64,000 bases of DNA from Pseudomonas sp. H1h (lineage in GTDB: Bacteria; Pseudomonadota; Gammaproteobacteria; Pseudomonadales; Pseudomonadaceae): contig NZ_AYMJ01000034.1 of NCBI RefSeq assembly GCF_000633255.1, forward strand, positions 1-64,000. Reading direction: 5' to 3'. Below, piece by piece: positions 1 to 6,998 of the stretch (positions are counted from its first letter, which is position 1; each line of letters begins with the position of its first letter). Under the pieces are notes generated by a model that was not told the origin of the DNA, did no database searches, and saw nothing but the letters and a program-made list of their open reading frames with translations. The position numbers were made by a program, and so were the translations under genes.

Positions 1-1
1 T

Positions 2-799
2 CTGGGAGTGGGAGCGTTCCAGCACCGCCTGATCGGCCTGACTCGTCCCGACGGCAACACCGCGACCTACCAGTACGACGCCTTCGGTCGGCGCATCCGC
101 AAGACCGTCGACGGGGTCAGCACCGAGTTCTTCTGGCAAGGCGACCACCTCGTCGCCGAAAGCAGCCCGACGCACCACCGCAGCTACGTCTACGAACCCG
201 GCACCTGTCGCCCACTGGCGCTGCTCGACGGCAAAGGCCCGAAAAAAGCCTGCCCGTTCTACTACCAACTCGACCACCTCGGCACCCCACAGGAACTCAC
301 CGACTACAGCGGCGAAATCGTCTGGTCGGCGCAGTACGACGCCTACGGCAAAGTCTCGGCGATCACCCTGGCGGGCGAAGACTACCTGGATCAGCCGCTG
401 CGTTTTCAGGGGCAGTATTTCGATGCGGAAAGTGGGCTGCATTACAACCGGCACCGGTATTACGACCCGAGGCTGGGGCGGTATCTGACGCCGGACCCCA
501 TCAAGCTGGCGGGTGGGCTGAATCAGTATCGGTATGTGCCGAATCCGACGGGGTGGGTGGATCCGTTGGGGTTGACGTCGAACTGCCCGCCGCCGGTGAA
601 TCAAGGTACTCGTGTGGAGTGTTTATACAAAGGAGAGGTGCGATCAGGGTATTTGTTATTGATGGGAAACAATCGGAAAGGTGAAGCAAAATTTGCTTCG
701 CAGGCACCAACTCGAATGATGAAATTACGACGCTACACACCAAAAGTGGAAAAGAATTTTGGCGGACAATCAATGGCAACGCACAAGATAAAACTGTGA
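2..799 (+). CDS. RHS-repeat protein, C-terminal part with variable tip (5' end outside window)
   Basis: The frame is open to the left edge, so this is the 3' part of a much larger RHS/YD-repeat gene. RHS proteins form a shell around a C-terminal toxin and are delivered by type VI or related routes. Visible are a YD-type repeat (YQYDAFGRRIRK, codons starting near 70), DHLGTPQ, the core-end block YNRHRYYDPRLGRYLTPDPI and the cleavage motif DPLGL at 560-574. The 74 residues after DPLGL form the variable tip. It is basic, unlike any toxin I recognise, and its DNA is clearly richer in A/T than the core, as expected for an exchanged tip. The tip is short for a toxin, so it may be truncated. A probable immunity gene follows 9 bases later. 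Confidence 0.85.
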   Translation: MGVGAFQHRLIGLTRPDGNTATYQYDAFGRRIRKTVDGVSTEFFWQGDHLVAESSPTHHRSYVYEPGTCRPLALLDGKGPKKACPFYYQLDHLGTPQELTDYSGEIVWSAQYDAYGKVSAITLAGEDYLDQPLRFQGQYFDAESGLHYNRHRYYDPRLGRYLTPDPIKLAGGLNQYRYVPNPTGWVDPLGLTSNCPPPVNQGTRVECLYKGEVRSGYLLLMGNNRKGEAKFASQAPTRMMKLRRYTPKVEKNFGGQSMATHKIKL

Positions 800-808
800 G
801 GTCTGCTC

Positions 809-1183
809 ATGATTAGGACATACAAAGCATTAGTCGTCGGAATCGATCCAGTCGTAGAAGACGCTATTGAACTGGTAATTGAGGGTTTTTCGGTACGGTG
901 CTTCGTCAGTTACAGCCCTTCAAAAATAGAGGTGGGCGGTACTTACGAAGTGGAGTTCGAAATGCTGTTGCCCGATGAAGAGTGCGTATCAGCCAGCGAA
1001 TATAAAAAAAAGCAGATTGAGAGGATTGATGATGGGCTCTCCTGTGACATTTATGGCTACTTGGATGGAGAGGTCTTCCGGTCTGTTGTCGATTTTGCTG
1101 ATCAGGATATCCACTACGAATACCCCCGTCTGAATGGGCACTTCATTAAAGTCAGCGCGGACAGGATTGATGTCTCATTCTGA
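809..1183 (+). CDS. Putative immunity protein for the RHS tip
   Basis: A 124-residue acidic protein starting 9 bases after the RHS stop codon and sharing its A/T-rich composition. No signal peptide or membrane segment is visible, so it should be cytoplasmic. I do not recognise a family. The immunity call is an inference from position, size, charge opposite to the basic RHS tip, and composition. Beta-strand-like alternation (VRCFVSYSP, VGGTYEVEFEML) suggests a compact mixed fold. It could instead be an unrelated small orphan gene brought in with the tip. Confidence 0.65.
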   Translation: MIRTYKALVVGIDPVVEDAIELVIEGFSVRCFVSYSPSKIEVGGTYEVEFEMLLPDEECVSASEYKKKQIERIDDGLSCDIYGYLDGEVFRSVVDFADQDIHYEYPRLNGHFIKVSADRIDVSF

Positions 1184-1262
1184 TCAGCCAGTTAAAGCGA
1201 TGCTTTGGGCGTTTCATCGACATCATCCTCCTTCTGCTCACCACCCATCTCACACCTCGCAA

Positions 1263-1287
1263 AGGGCCTGACAGAACCTCAGGCCCT
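1263..1287 (-). terminator. Inverted repeat, possible terminator of the acidic small protein
   Basis: Perfect 9-bp arms AGGGCCTGA / TCAGGCCCT around a 7-base loop. On the minus strand it is followed only by TTTG, so intrinsic termination would be weak. Confidence 0.4.
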
Positions 1288-1334
1288 GAAGACACGAAAA
1301 CAGCACTACCTCGGTCGATCAAAGGAACAAGCAA

Positions 1335-1505
1335 TTACTGCTCATCCTCATCCTCTTCATACTCTTCATCCAAAGCATCATCCGCATCATTCAGCGGCAC
1401 GGTCGCATCATCCATCAGCGACCCCGGATCCTCGTTCCCCGGATCATTGATAAACGGCAGACCGCTCGGGCCTTTTTCTTCCTTGCCTTCGGTTTCGGGC
1501 GTCAT
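1335..1505 (-). CDS. Small acidic protein of unknown function (56 aa)
   Basis: An ATG at 1505 is preceded by GAGG at a good distance and opens a 56-residue frame ending at 1335. The protein begins MTPETEGKEEKGPSG and ends in a run dominated by Asp and Glu (EEYEEDEDEQ), so it is very acidic and probably partly disordered. No domain is recognised. It stands alone, with an inverted repeat at 1263-1287 downstream. I consider it a real small gene because of the ribosome site and the non-random composition. Function unknown. Confidence 0.65.
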   Translation of the reverse strand: MTPETEGKEEKGPSGLPFINDPGNEDPGSLMDDATVPLNDADDALDEEYEEDEDEQ

Positions 1506-1587
1506 GGCAAACCTCTACGTCTAGTGGGTTGTATAACGTTCGAAAAGCCCTACGGCCAATCGTTCCAGCGTCAGACCGCCAGACACG

Positions 1588-1612
1588 AAAAACCCGGCGC
1601 CAGGCCGGGTTT
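1588..1612 (-). terminator. Intrinsic terminator of the first glycine-zipper gene
   Basis: Arms AACCCGGC / GCCGGGTT with a 5-base loop, followed by TTTTT on the minus strand, just after the stop codon at 1628. Confidence 0.8.
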
Positions 1613-1627
1613 CTTTTCAATCGTCAA

Positions 1628-2053
1628 TCAATGATGGCGGTTTTTATGTTTGTACTTGTTGTGCTTGTGACCGCCACCGGAATGCCCACTTCCGCCGTCG
1701 CCACCCAGGTTGTTGCCCACCGCACCACCGGCCGCGCCGCCCAATCCTGCACCGATGGCTGAACCGGTGGAGCCGCCCAGGCTGTTGCCAACCACTGAGC
1801 CACCGGCAGCGCCGAGGCCACCGCCAATGGCGGCTTCGGTGCGATTGTGTTTATTCGCGCCGACCGCGCCACCCGCCGCTCCGCCAACGCCCGCGCCGAC
1901 CGCCGCACCGGTGCTGCCACCGAGCTGACCACCGACGACATTACCGAGCACGCCACCCAGCCCGCCACCGACAGCGGCACTGCCATCTCCGGCGGCCATC
2001 GCGCCTTGAGCAATCAGTAATCCGAAAAACAGTGCAGACAATGACAAACGCAT
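1628..2053 (-). CDS. Secreted or periplasmic glycine-zipper protein (141 aa)
   Basis: The chosen ATG at 2053 has GAGG 6 bases upstream; an earlier in-frame start would add a non-signal leader. Residues 1-20 (MRLSLSALFFGLLIAQGAMA) are a classic cleavable signal peptide. The rest is built of GxxxG-rich glycine-zipper segments (GGGLGGVLGNVVGGQLGG, GAGLGGAAGGAVG) that probably insert into or associate with a membrane, and it ends in a His/Lys-rich tail (HSGGGHKHNKYKHKNRHH) that could bind metal. It is a paralogue of the next gene to the right, which has the same signal peptide style. Molecular role unknown. Confidence 0.85.
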   Translation of the reverse strand: MRLSLSALFFGLLIAQGAMAAGDGSAAVGGGLGGVLGNVVGGQLGGSTGAAVGAGVGGAAGGAVGANKHNRTEAAIGGGLGAAGGSVVGNSLGGSTGSAIGAGLGGAAGGAVGNNLGGDGGSGHSGGGHKHNKYKHKNRHH

Positions 2054-2140
2054 TTGAACCTCACAGTTCCCGAATCGGGACGGTATGCCCACAGGGCCTA
2101 TGTGATTTGGAGAGGTTTTCCGGAAAAACGTTCAGCCATG

Positions 2141-2169
2141 AAAAAGCCCGGCATCGAGCCGGGCTTTTT
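2141..2169 (-). terminator. Intrinsic terminator of the second glycine-zipper gene
   Basis: AAAAAGCCCGGC, 5-base loop, GCCGGGCTTTTT. The T-run exists on both strands; the gene it serves lies on the minus strand. Confidence 0.8.
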
Positions 2170-2186
2170 CTGACAAGCATTCGCGA

Positions 2187-2555
2187 TCAGTGACGCTTGT
2201 GACCCTTGGACAGGTTGGCGCCCACGGCACCACCGGCCGCACCGCCGAGACCGGCACCAATGGTTGCGCCATTTCTGCCGCCCAGGCTGTTGCCGATCAC
2301 CGAGCCACCGGCCGCGCCAACACCACCGCCGATGGCTGCTTTGGTCCGGCTGCCTTTGCCGGCGGCCATCGCGCTGCCCGCTGCGCCTGCAACACCGGCA
2401 CCAATCGCTGCGCCGGTGCTGCCGCCCATTTTCTGGCCGACCACATTACCCAGCGCGCCCCCCAGACCACCGCCAAGTGCAGCAGTGCCTTCGCCAGCCA
2501 CCGCACCTTGAGCAACCAGAAGACCCAGAACCAGAGCGGGCAACGTTAAACGCAT
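2187..2555 (-). CDS. Secreted or periplasmic glycine-zipper protein (122 aa)
   Basis: Starts at the ATG at 2555 behind GAGG and encodes a signal peptide (MRLTLPALVLGLLVAQGAVA) followed by repeated glycine zippers (GGGLGGALGNVVGQKMGG, GAGVAGAAGSAMAAG, GAGLGGAAGGAVG) and a short basic tail (SKGHKRH). It is similar over its whole length to the neighbouring gene at 1628-2053, so the two look like a tandem duplication whose copies differ mostly in the tail. Each has its own terminator and is probably transcribed alone. Function unknown; the family is usually annotated as envelope-associated. Confidence 0.85.
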   Translation of the reverse strand: MRLTLPALVLGLLVAQGAVAGEGTAALGGGLGGALGNVVGQKMGGSTGAAIGAGVAGAAGSAMAAGKGSRTKAAIGGGVGAAGGSVIGNSLGGRNGATIGAGLGGAAGGAVGANLSKGHKRH

Positions 2556-2694
2556 GACAAGAACCTCAAAAATAGGGAGATCAAAAGGGGCCGAGATTGA
2601 ACGCTGCCGACGGGCTGAAGTCCAGACAAAATCAGCTGCCGCCGCGCACTTGGCGCCGATTGGACAGCGAATTGGCAAAAGGTTTTATCGCAGG

Positions 2695-2723
2695 CAAAAA
2701 AAAGCCCGCTGGGGAGACGGGCT
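2695..2723 (-). terminator. Orphan intrinsic terminator
   Basis: AGCCCG/CGGGCT stem followed by at least eight T on the minus strand. The nearest upstream minus-strand gene already has a terminator at 2843-2868, so this one may end a short non-coding transcript of roughly 100-130 bases. Confidence 0.7.
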
Positions 2724-2842
2724 GGAGACTTGCTTTCTAACGGATGGCTTCACCCTACGTCCGTGGACGTGAAAAGTTTGTGAAAAAAATCGGAATCTGC
2801 CCACCTGCTTGTAGGAGATTTCCCCTCATAAACTTCAGGCAT

Positions 2843-2868
2843 AAAAAACCCCGTTCATAGACGGGGTT
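2843..2868 (-). terminator. Intrinsic terminator after the small CxxC protein
   Basis: Arms AACCCCGT / ACGGGGTT, loop of six, then six T on the minus strand; 14 bases past the stop at 2882. Confidence 0.85.
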
Positions 2869-2881
2869 ATGAGGTAGCTGA

Positions 2882-3070
2882 TTACTTTCTCGACCGGGTC
2901 GAGACCTTCGGCAGAAACTTGGCTTTCGGCCCCTTGGGCGCGGTGGACTTGATCTTGCCGGTCTGAACCGGATCCTCGCCAAAGCCCGCCTGATACTCCG
3001 TCTGGCCGCAACGGACGCAGTTGTTGAATGAAAATTCAGCGCCATCGTCTTCGATATACGGATCAGTCAT
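2882..3070 (-). CDS. Small conserved-looking protein with one CxxC pair (62 aa)
   Basis: ATG at 3070 with AAGGGG about 8 bases upstream. The product starts MTDPYIEDDGAEFSFNNCVRC: an acidic N-terminus, a single CVRC pair near residues 18-21 that could be half of a zinc site, and a basic Lys/Pro-rich C-terminus ending in RSRK. A strong terminator follows. I do not recognise the family. The ribosome site, terminator and acidic-to-basic design support a real gene. Confidence 0.6.
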   Translation of the reverse strand: MTDPYIEDDGAEFSFNNCVRCGQTEYQAGFGEDPVQTGKIKSTAPKGPKAKFLPKVSTRSRK

Positions 3071-3259
3071 ACCTTCGCCCCTTTCAAATGGATCGATACC
3101 GGCAAAGCCTTTTTGCCTGAAAAAATATCGACCTCCAAGGCTTTTGAGACTAGCCGGTCATTCCTGGACTTGTGATTCAGATTGGCTGATGCCCGACGAA
3201 TGGGCTGCACAGATTAAACATCTGCAAACAACAGGGCTGAACTGAAGCACAAACAGCAA

Positions 3260-3290
3260 AAAGCCCAATCATCGTCTGAATGGGCTCGCT
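3260..3290 (-). terminator. Intrinsic terminator of the YbjQ gene
   Basis: AGCCCA/TGGGCT stem; the minus strand continues GGGCTTTTTGC. It lies just downstream of the stop at 3307. Confidence 0.65.
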
Positions 3291-3306
3291 TGAACCGGCA
3301 ACGGCA

Positions 3307-3627
3307 TCAACGCAACTTGACCGCCGTACCCGTCGCGAACACGACAACCATGCCGCCCTTACCCGCCGGCATGCTGATCTCGAAATCCAGCCCGACCACC
3401 GCATCCGCCTGCAACGCCCGCGCCCGCTCCTTGATCTCGTCAGTCGCCTGAACCCGCGCCTCTTTCAAAGCACGCTCCAGCGTCTGCGAGCGCCCACCGA
3501 AAAAATCGCGCATGCCGGCAAACATGTCACGGATCACATTGACCCCCTGCACCGACTCCGCGCTGACAATGTCCAGGTACGCGGTGATCTGTCGGCCTTC
3601 GATGGTGTGCGTGGTGGAGATGATCAT
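3307..3627 (-). CDS. YbjQ / UPF0145 family protein
   Basis: 106 residues, the usual size of the YbjQ family, whose fold is a small pentameric barrel of unknown function sometimes called heavy-metal-binding. Family marks are the start MIISTTHTIEGRQITAYLDIVSAE, the central RDMFAGMRDFFGGRS, the helix KEARVQATDEIKERARALQADAVVG, and the C-terminal strand MVVVFATGTAVKL. ATG at 3627 is the natural start. It is a single gene between its terminator and the tRNA-Ser gene. Confidence 0.9.
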   Translation of the reverse strand: MIISTTHTIEGRQITAYLDIVSAESVQGVNVIRDMFAGMRDFFGGRSQTLERALKEARVQATDEIKERARALQADAVVGLDFEISMPAGKGGMVVVFATGTAVKLR

Positions 3628-3738
3628 GGGAACAGTCCTTTTTTCTACGAATAAAGCCGCGATTGTAATGCCCGACGGAAAAACGGGCCGCTAACGGCAT
3701 GACTTGCGCAGCGAATTAAAATCCGGGCGCCAGAAACC

Positions 3739-3776
3739 ACAAAACCCCTGATCTCTTTCGAAATCAGGGGTTTTGT
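3739..3776 (-). terminator. Terminator downstream of tRNA-Ser
   Basis: Perfect 14-bp arms (ACAAAACCCCTGAT / ATCAGGGGTTTTGT) with a 10-base loop, 11 bases past the CCA end of the tRNA. Confidence 0.8.
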
Positions 3777-3786
3777 GTATTGAATG

Positions 3787-3876
3787 TGGCGGTGAAGGAG
3801 AGATTCGAACTCTCGATACAGTTTCCTGTATACACACTTTCCAGGCGTGCTCCTTAAGCCACTCGGACACTTCACC
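3787..3876 (-). tRNA. tRNA-Ser (GGA anticodon)
   Basis: Read on the minus strand: acceptor GGTGAAG pairs with CTTCACC, the D arm contains AGTGGCTTAAGG, the anticodon loop is CTGGAAA inside stem CACGC/GTGTG (GGA, decoding UCC), a long variable arm TACAG-GAAA-CTGTA is typical of serine tRNA, and the T arm is GAGAG-TTCGAAT-CTCTC. The CCA end is encoded. Length 90 bases. Confidence 0.97.
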
Positions 3877-4171
3877 GTATCTCTTCAAACATGTTCTGTC
3901 TGTCGAGGCGCGCTAATGTAGTCGAAAGCTTTTCCGATGGCAAACTTTTTTTCAGAATTTTCATGCGGTTAAGAGAAAAAGTCGTTTGGCCCGGCGCTGG
4001 ACGATGGCAAACCGGCCAATCTCTGGTGATGCCGACCCTTCTATATAGAAGCAGAACGGCGCGCGACGCCGGGTGAGCCGGGAAACGGTGACCAGCGAGT
4101 CAGTCACGGCGCTTTACCTGGCCTACGGTGGTGGGTAACGTCTGCCCATCTTTCTTACAAGGAATTGCGTC

Positions 4172-4861
4172 ATGAGTGAGTTGATTGCCTACCACCTCGA
4201 AGACGGCATCGCGACCCTGACCTTGAACAACGGCAAGGTCAATGCCATTTCCCCGGACGTGATTGCGGCGTTCAACGCGGCGCTGGATCAGGCGGTGGCT
4301 GATCGTGCCATTGTGATCATTACCGGTCAGCCGGGGATTCTGTCCGGCGGCTACGACTTGAAGGTGATGACTGCCGGCCCTAAAGAAGCCGTGTCGCTGG
4401 TGACCGCCGGTTCGACCCTGGCCCGTCGTCTGCTCTCTCACCCGTTCCCGGTGATCGTTGCGTGCCCTGGGCACGCGGTGGCCAAGGGCGCGTTCCTGCT
4501 GTTGTCTGCCGATTACCGCATCGGCGTCGACGGCCCGTTCAGCATTGGTCTGAACGAAGTGCAGATCGGCATGACCATGCACCACGCCGGTATTGAGCTG
4601 GCACGTGATCGCCTGCGTCGTTCGGCGTTCCACCGTTCGGTGATCAACGGCGAGATGTTTGATCCAAAGAGCGCGGTGGATGCCGGTTTCCTCGACAAGG
4701 TGGTGGCTGCCGAAGAACTGCAAGGCGCCGCCCTGGCCGCCGCGCGTCAGTTGAAGAAGATCAACATGAATGCGCACAAGAACACCAAGCTCAAAGTGCG
4801 CAAGGCGCTGCTCGAAGCCCTCGACAACGCGATCATCCAGGACCAGGAACATCTGGGCTAA
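4172..4861 (+). CDS. Crotonase-fold enoyl-CoA hydratase/isomerase
   Basis: 229 residues, ATG preceded by AAGGAA. The crotonase fold is shown by the N-terminal strand pattern (DGIATLTLNNGKVNAIS), the first oxyanion-hole loop GILSGGYDLK near residue 60 and the second, GHAVAKGAFLLLSADYRIG, near residue 100. Usual glutamates of true hydratases are not obvious: the segment LNEVQIGMTM carries one candidate. The substrate is therefore unknown, and it may be an isomerase or a thioesterase-like member acting on a CoA ester. It is slightly shorter than typical hydratases (about 260). A monocistronic terminator follows. Confidence 0.9.
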   Translation: MSELIAYHLEDGIATLTLNNGKVNAISPDVIAAFNAALDQAVADRAIVIITGQPGILSGGYDLKVMTAGPKEAVSLVTAGSTLARRLLSHPFPVIVACPGHAVAKGAFLLLSADYRIGVDGPFSIGLNEVQIGMTMHHAGIELARDRLRRSAFHRSVINGEMFDPKSAVDAGFLDKVVAAEELQGAALAAARQLKKINMNAHKNTKLKVRKALLEALDNAIIQDQEHLG

Positions 4862-4886
4862 AGCCCCCTCCTCCCGAGCCGAAGAA

Positions 4887-4914
4887 AAGCCCGACCGTCG
4901 TGTCGGGCTTTTTC
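4887..4914 (+). terminator. Intrinsic terminator after the crotonase gene
   Basis: AAAGCCCGAC, short loop, GTCGGGCTTTTT, 25 bases past the stop codon. Confidence 0.85.
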
Positions 4915-5078
4915 TTGCGCGTTCGGTTGATCAACCGTCAACCGCTCTAGGACAGGTCTGACGATCACCCCGGAAACATGCGCTTAAACATCGCCTATCT
5001 CCGCACTCTATAGCAGCAATTGCCGAAAACAGTGCACATCCGTACACTGCGCCACCTTTTGTCCCGGTGGGCCTGAAA

Positions 5079-5801
5079 ATGCTGTTTGTGTTTCGTATGT
5101 TATTGATGGGCCTGCACTTTATTCTGGCCGGTGTATTGGGGGTGATTCTCGGCCTGTGCCGTCCCTTCAACCCCGACAACAGCCGTCTGTGCGCCCGCCT
5201 CTATGCTTGGCCGGCCATGTGCATTCTGCGTCTGCGCGTAAAGTCCGACGTCCACGGCTTGATGAACAAGCCGGACAGCTGCGTGATCATCGCCAACCAT
5301 CAGTCCAACTACGACCTGTTTGTGTTCGGTAACGTGGTGCCGCGTCGCACCGTGTGCATCGGCAAGAAGAGCCTGAAATGGGTGCCACTGTTCGGGCAGT
5401 TGTTCTGGCTCGCCGGCAATGTGTTGATCGACCGAGGCAATGCGCACAAAGCGCGTCAGTCGATGCTCACCACCACCAACACCTTGCAGAACGAAGACAC
5501 CTCGATCTGGGTGTTTCCGGAAGGCACGCGCAACCTCGGTGAAGAATTGCTGCCATTCAAGAAGGGGGCGTTCCAGATGGCGATTGCCGCCGGCGTGCCG
5601 ATCGTGCCGGTGTGCGTCAGCAGCTACATCAAGCACATGCGCCTGAATCGCTGGCGCAGCGGGAAAATCCTCATACGCTCGCTGCCGGCCATTCCTACAG
5701 CAGGGCTGACGATGGATGACATGCCCTTGCTCATGTCCCAGTGCCGCGAACAGATGCGCGAATGCATCGCCGCGATGGATCAGCAGCTGCAAGCTGCGTG
5801 A
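5079..5801 (+). CDS. plsC: 1-acyl-sn-glycerol-3-phosphate acyltransferase (PlsC family)
   Basis: Transfers an acyl chain to lysophosphatidate during membrane phospholipid synthesis. The acyltransferase block NHQSNYD (HX4D) lies near residue 80 and the substrate-binding FPEGTRN near residue 150, both canonical. The N-terminus is a membrane segment (MLLMGLHFILAGVLGVILGL). I use ATG 5079, giving 240 residues; a GTG at 5067 would add four residues and has no better ribosome site. Stand-alone gene with its own terminator. Pseudomonads carry several PlsC paralogues, so which physiological role this one plays is open. Confidence 0.92.
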   Translation: MLFVFRMLLMGLHFILAGVLGVILGLCRPFNPDNSRLCARLYAWPAMCILRLRVKSDVHGLMNKPDSCVIIANHQSNYDLFVFGNVVPRRTVCIGKKSLKWVPLFGQLFWLAGNVLIDRGNAHKARQSMLTTTNTLQNEDTSIWVFPEGTRNLGEELLPFKKGAFQMAIAAGVPIVPVCVSSYIKHMRLNRWRSGKILIRSLPAIPTAGLTMDDMPLLMSQCREQMRECIAAMDQQLQAA

Positions 5802-5809
5802 TAAAACAG

Positions 5810-5834
5810 ACCCGCCTTGTGCGGGTTTTCTTTT
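5810..5834 (+). terminator. Intrinsic terminator after plsC
   Basis: ACCCGC/GCGGGT stem followed by TTTTCTTTT. Confidence 0.85.
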
Positions 5835-5936
5835 GCCGGGTGAACTGTGCAGATTTCACTGACTCTCAAGCAGCGACACGGCTAAGCTGAAGCCTTGTAC
5901 TCCCTGCCATCTGCCAAGAAGAAGTGAACCACCACC

Positions 5937-6908
5937 ATGGGTCGAGTTGTTGCTGCTGCGGTTTACAGCGCTGGTAAGAAAGTCACCAATATTAACCTCG
6001 ATGAGGGTGCCGCCTGGGCCGCCAAGACCGGGCACTTTGTCTGGATCGGCCTCGAAGAGCCGGACGCTCAAGAGCTGGCCAAACTGCAACGTCAGTTCAA
6101 CCTGCACGAACTGGCCATTGAAGACGCCCTGGAAAAACACAGCCGGCCGAAGCTGGAAACCTTTGGCGACGCATTGTTTATCGTCACTTACTCGCCGATC
6201 CGCGAGCATGGCATTTTGCAGTTCATCGAAACGCATATCTTCGCCGGCAAGGGCTACATCATCACCGCCCGCAACGGCCACTCGGCGTCCTATGCGCATG
6301 TCCGCCAACGCTGTGAGGCACGTCCATTGTTGCTGGAGCACGGGGAAGATTTCGTCCTCTATGCAATCCTGGATTTCGTGATCGAAAACTACCAGCCGGT
6401 GGGCGAGGCGATTCATGCCGAGATCGATGAGCTGGAGCGCAACGTACTGTGCAGTGCGCTGAACGAACACGACATCCAGAAACTCCACGGCCTGCGCCGC
6501 GATGTCCTGCGCTTGCGTCGCTATGCAGCGCCGATGGTGGAGATCGGTGAGGAGCTGCAGAAGCTGAGCTTTCCGTTCATCGACAAGAACATGCGCCCTT
6601 ACTTCCGTGATGTGCAGATTCACGTCACGCGGCAGATGGAAGACCTGACCACACTGGCGGACATCGCCAGCCAGACCATCGAGATCGGTGTGTTGCTTGA
6701 GGCTTCAAGACAAAGCGTGGTGCAGCGCAAATTTGCCGCGTGGGCGGCAATTCTCGCGTTCCCGACAGCGGTGGCCGGGATCTACGGGATGAACTTCCAG
6801 AACATGCCGGAGCTGAGCTGGCACTACGGCTATTTCGGCGTGCTGGGGTTTATCACGGTGGGATGTGTGAGTTTGTGGGCGAGTTTCAAGAAGTCGGGGT
6901 GGTTGTAG
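5937..6908 (+). CDS. CorA-family magnesium/divalent cation transporter
   Basis: 323 residues. The C-terminus has the two CorA membrane helices: the first (WAAILAFPTAVAGIYGMNF) ends in the signature YGMN selectivity motif near residue 290, and the second (GYFGVLGFITVGCVSLWASF) runs to a basic tail. The large N-terminal part is the cytoplasmic funnel, rich in acidic residues and ending in a long helix. CorA forms a pentameric pore for Mg2+ (or Co2+/Ni2+) in the inner membrane. Pseudomonads have several CorA homologues; ion preference cannot be read from the sequence. Confidence 0.93.
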   Translation: MGRVVAAAVYSAGKKVTNINLDEGAAWAAKTGHFVWIGLEEPDAQELAKLQRQFNLHELAIEDALEKHSRPKLETFGDALFIVTYSPIREHGILQFIETHIFAGKGYIITARNGHSASYAHVRQRCEARPLLLEHGEDFVLYAILDFVIENYQPVGEAIHAEIDELERNVLCSALNEHDIQKLHGLRRDVLRLRRYAAPMVEIGEELQKLSFPFIDKNMRPYFRDVQIHVTRQMEDLTTLADIASQTIEIGVLLEASRQSVVQRKFAAWAAILAFPTAVAGIYGMNFQNMPELSWHYGYFGVLGFITVGCVSLWASFKKSGWL

Positions 6909-6934
6909 TAGCGACTGCGTTGGCGGGACAATCC

Positions 6935-6954
6935 GCGAGCAGGCTCGCTCCCAC
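6935..6954. repeat. Solo REP element
   Basis: GCGAGCAGGCTCGCTCCCAC, one half of the Pseudomonas REP pair; a decayed partner (TGTAGGAGCGAAGCT) follows near 6982. Confidence 0.75.
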
Positions 6955-6998
6955 CTGGATCTTGTTATCGACAAGGATCAATGTAGGAGCGAAGCTTT

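Larger units (their letters stand above)
2556..2881. other. Intergenic stretch with two minus-strand terminators
   Basis: No convincing protein-coding gene. It holds the terminator of the gene at 2882-3070 (2843-2868) and a second, orphan minus-strand terminator (2695-2723), described separately. Confidence 0.6.

Noticed and set aside
1205..1450. 81-codon plus-strand frame
   Set aside because: Antisense to the acidic 56-residue gene, which has the better ribosome site; the plus frame is His/Pro/Ser-rich shadow sequence.
3645..3888. Two open frames on the minus strand (65 and 76 codons)
   Set aside because: They run through the tRNA-Ser gene and its terminator.
4030..4170. Riboswitch-like G/C-rich leader before the crotonase gene
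   Set aside because: I compared it by eye with cobalamin and guanidine riboswitch cores and found no match; nothing supportable.
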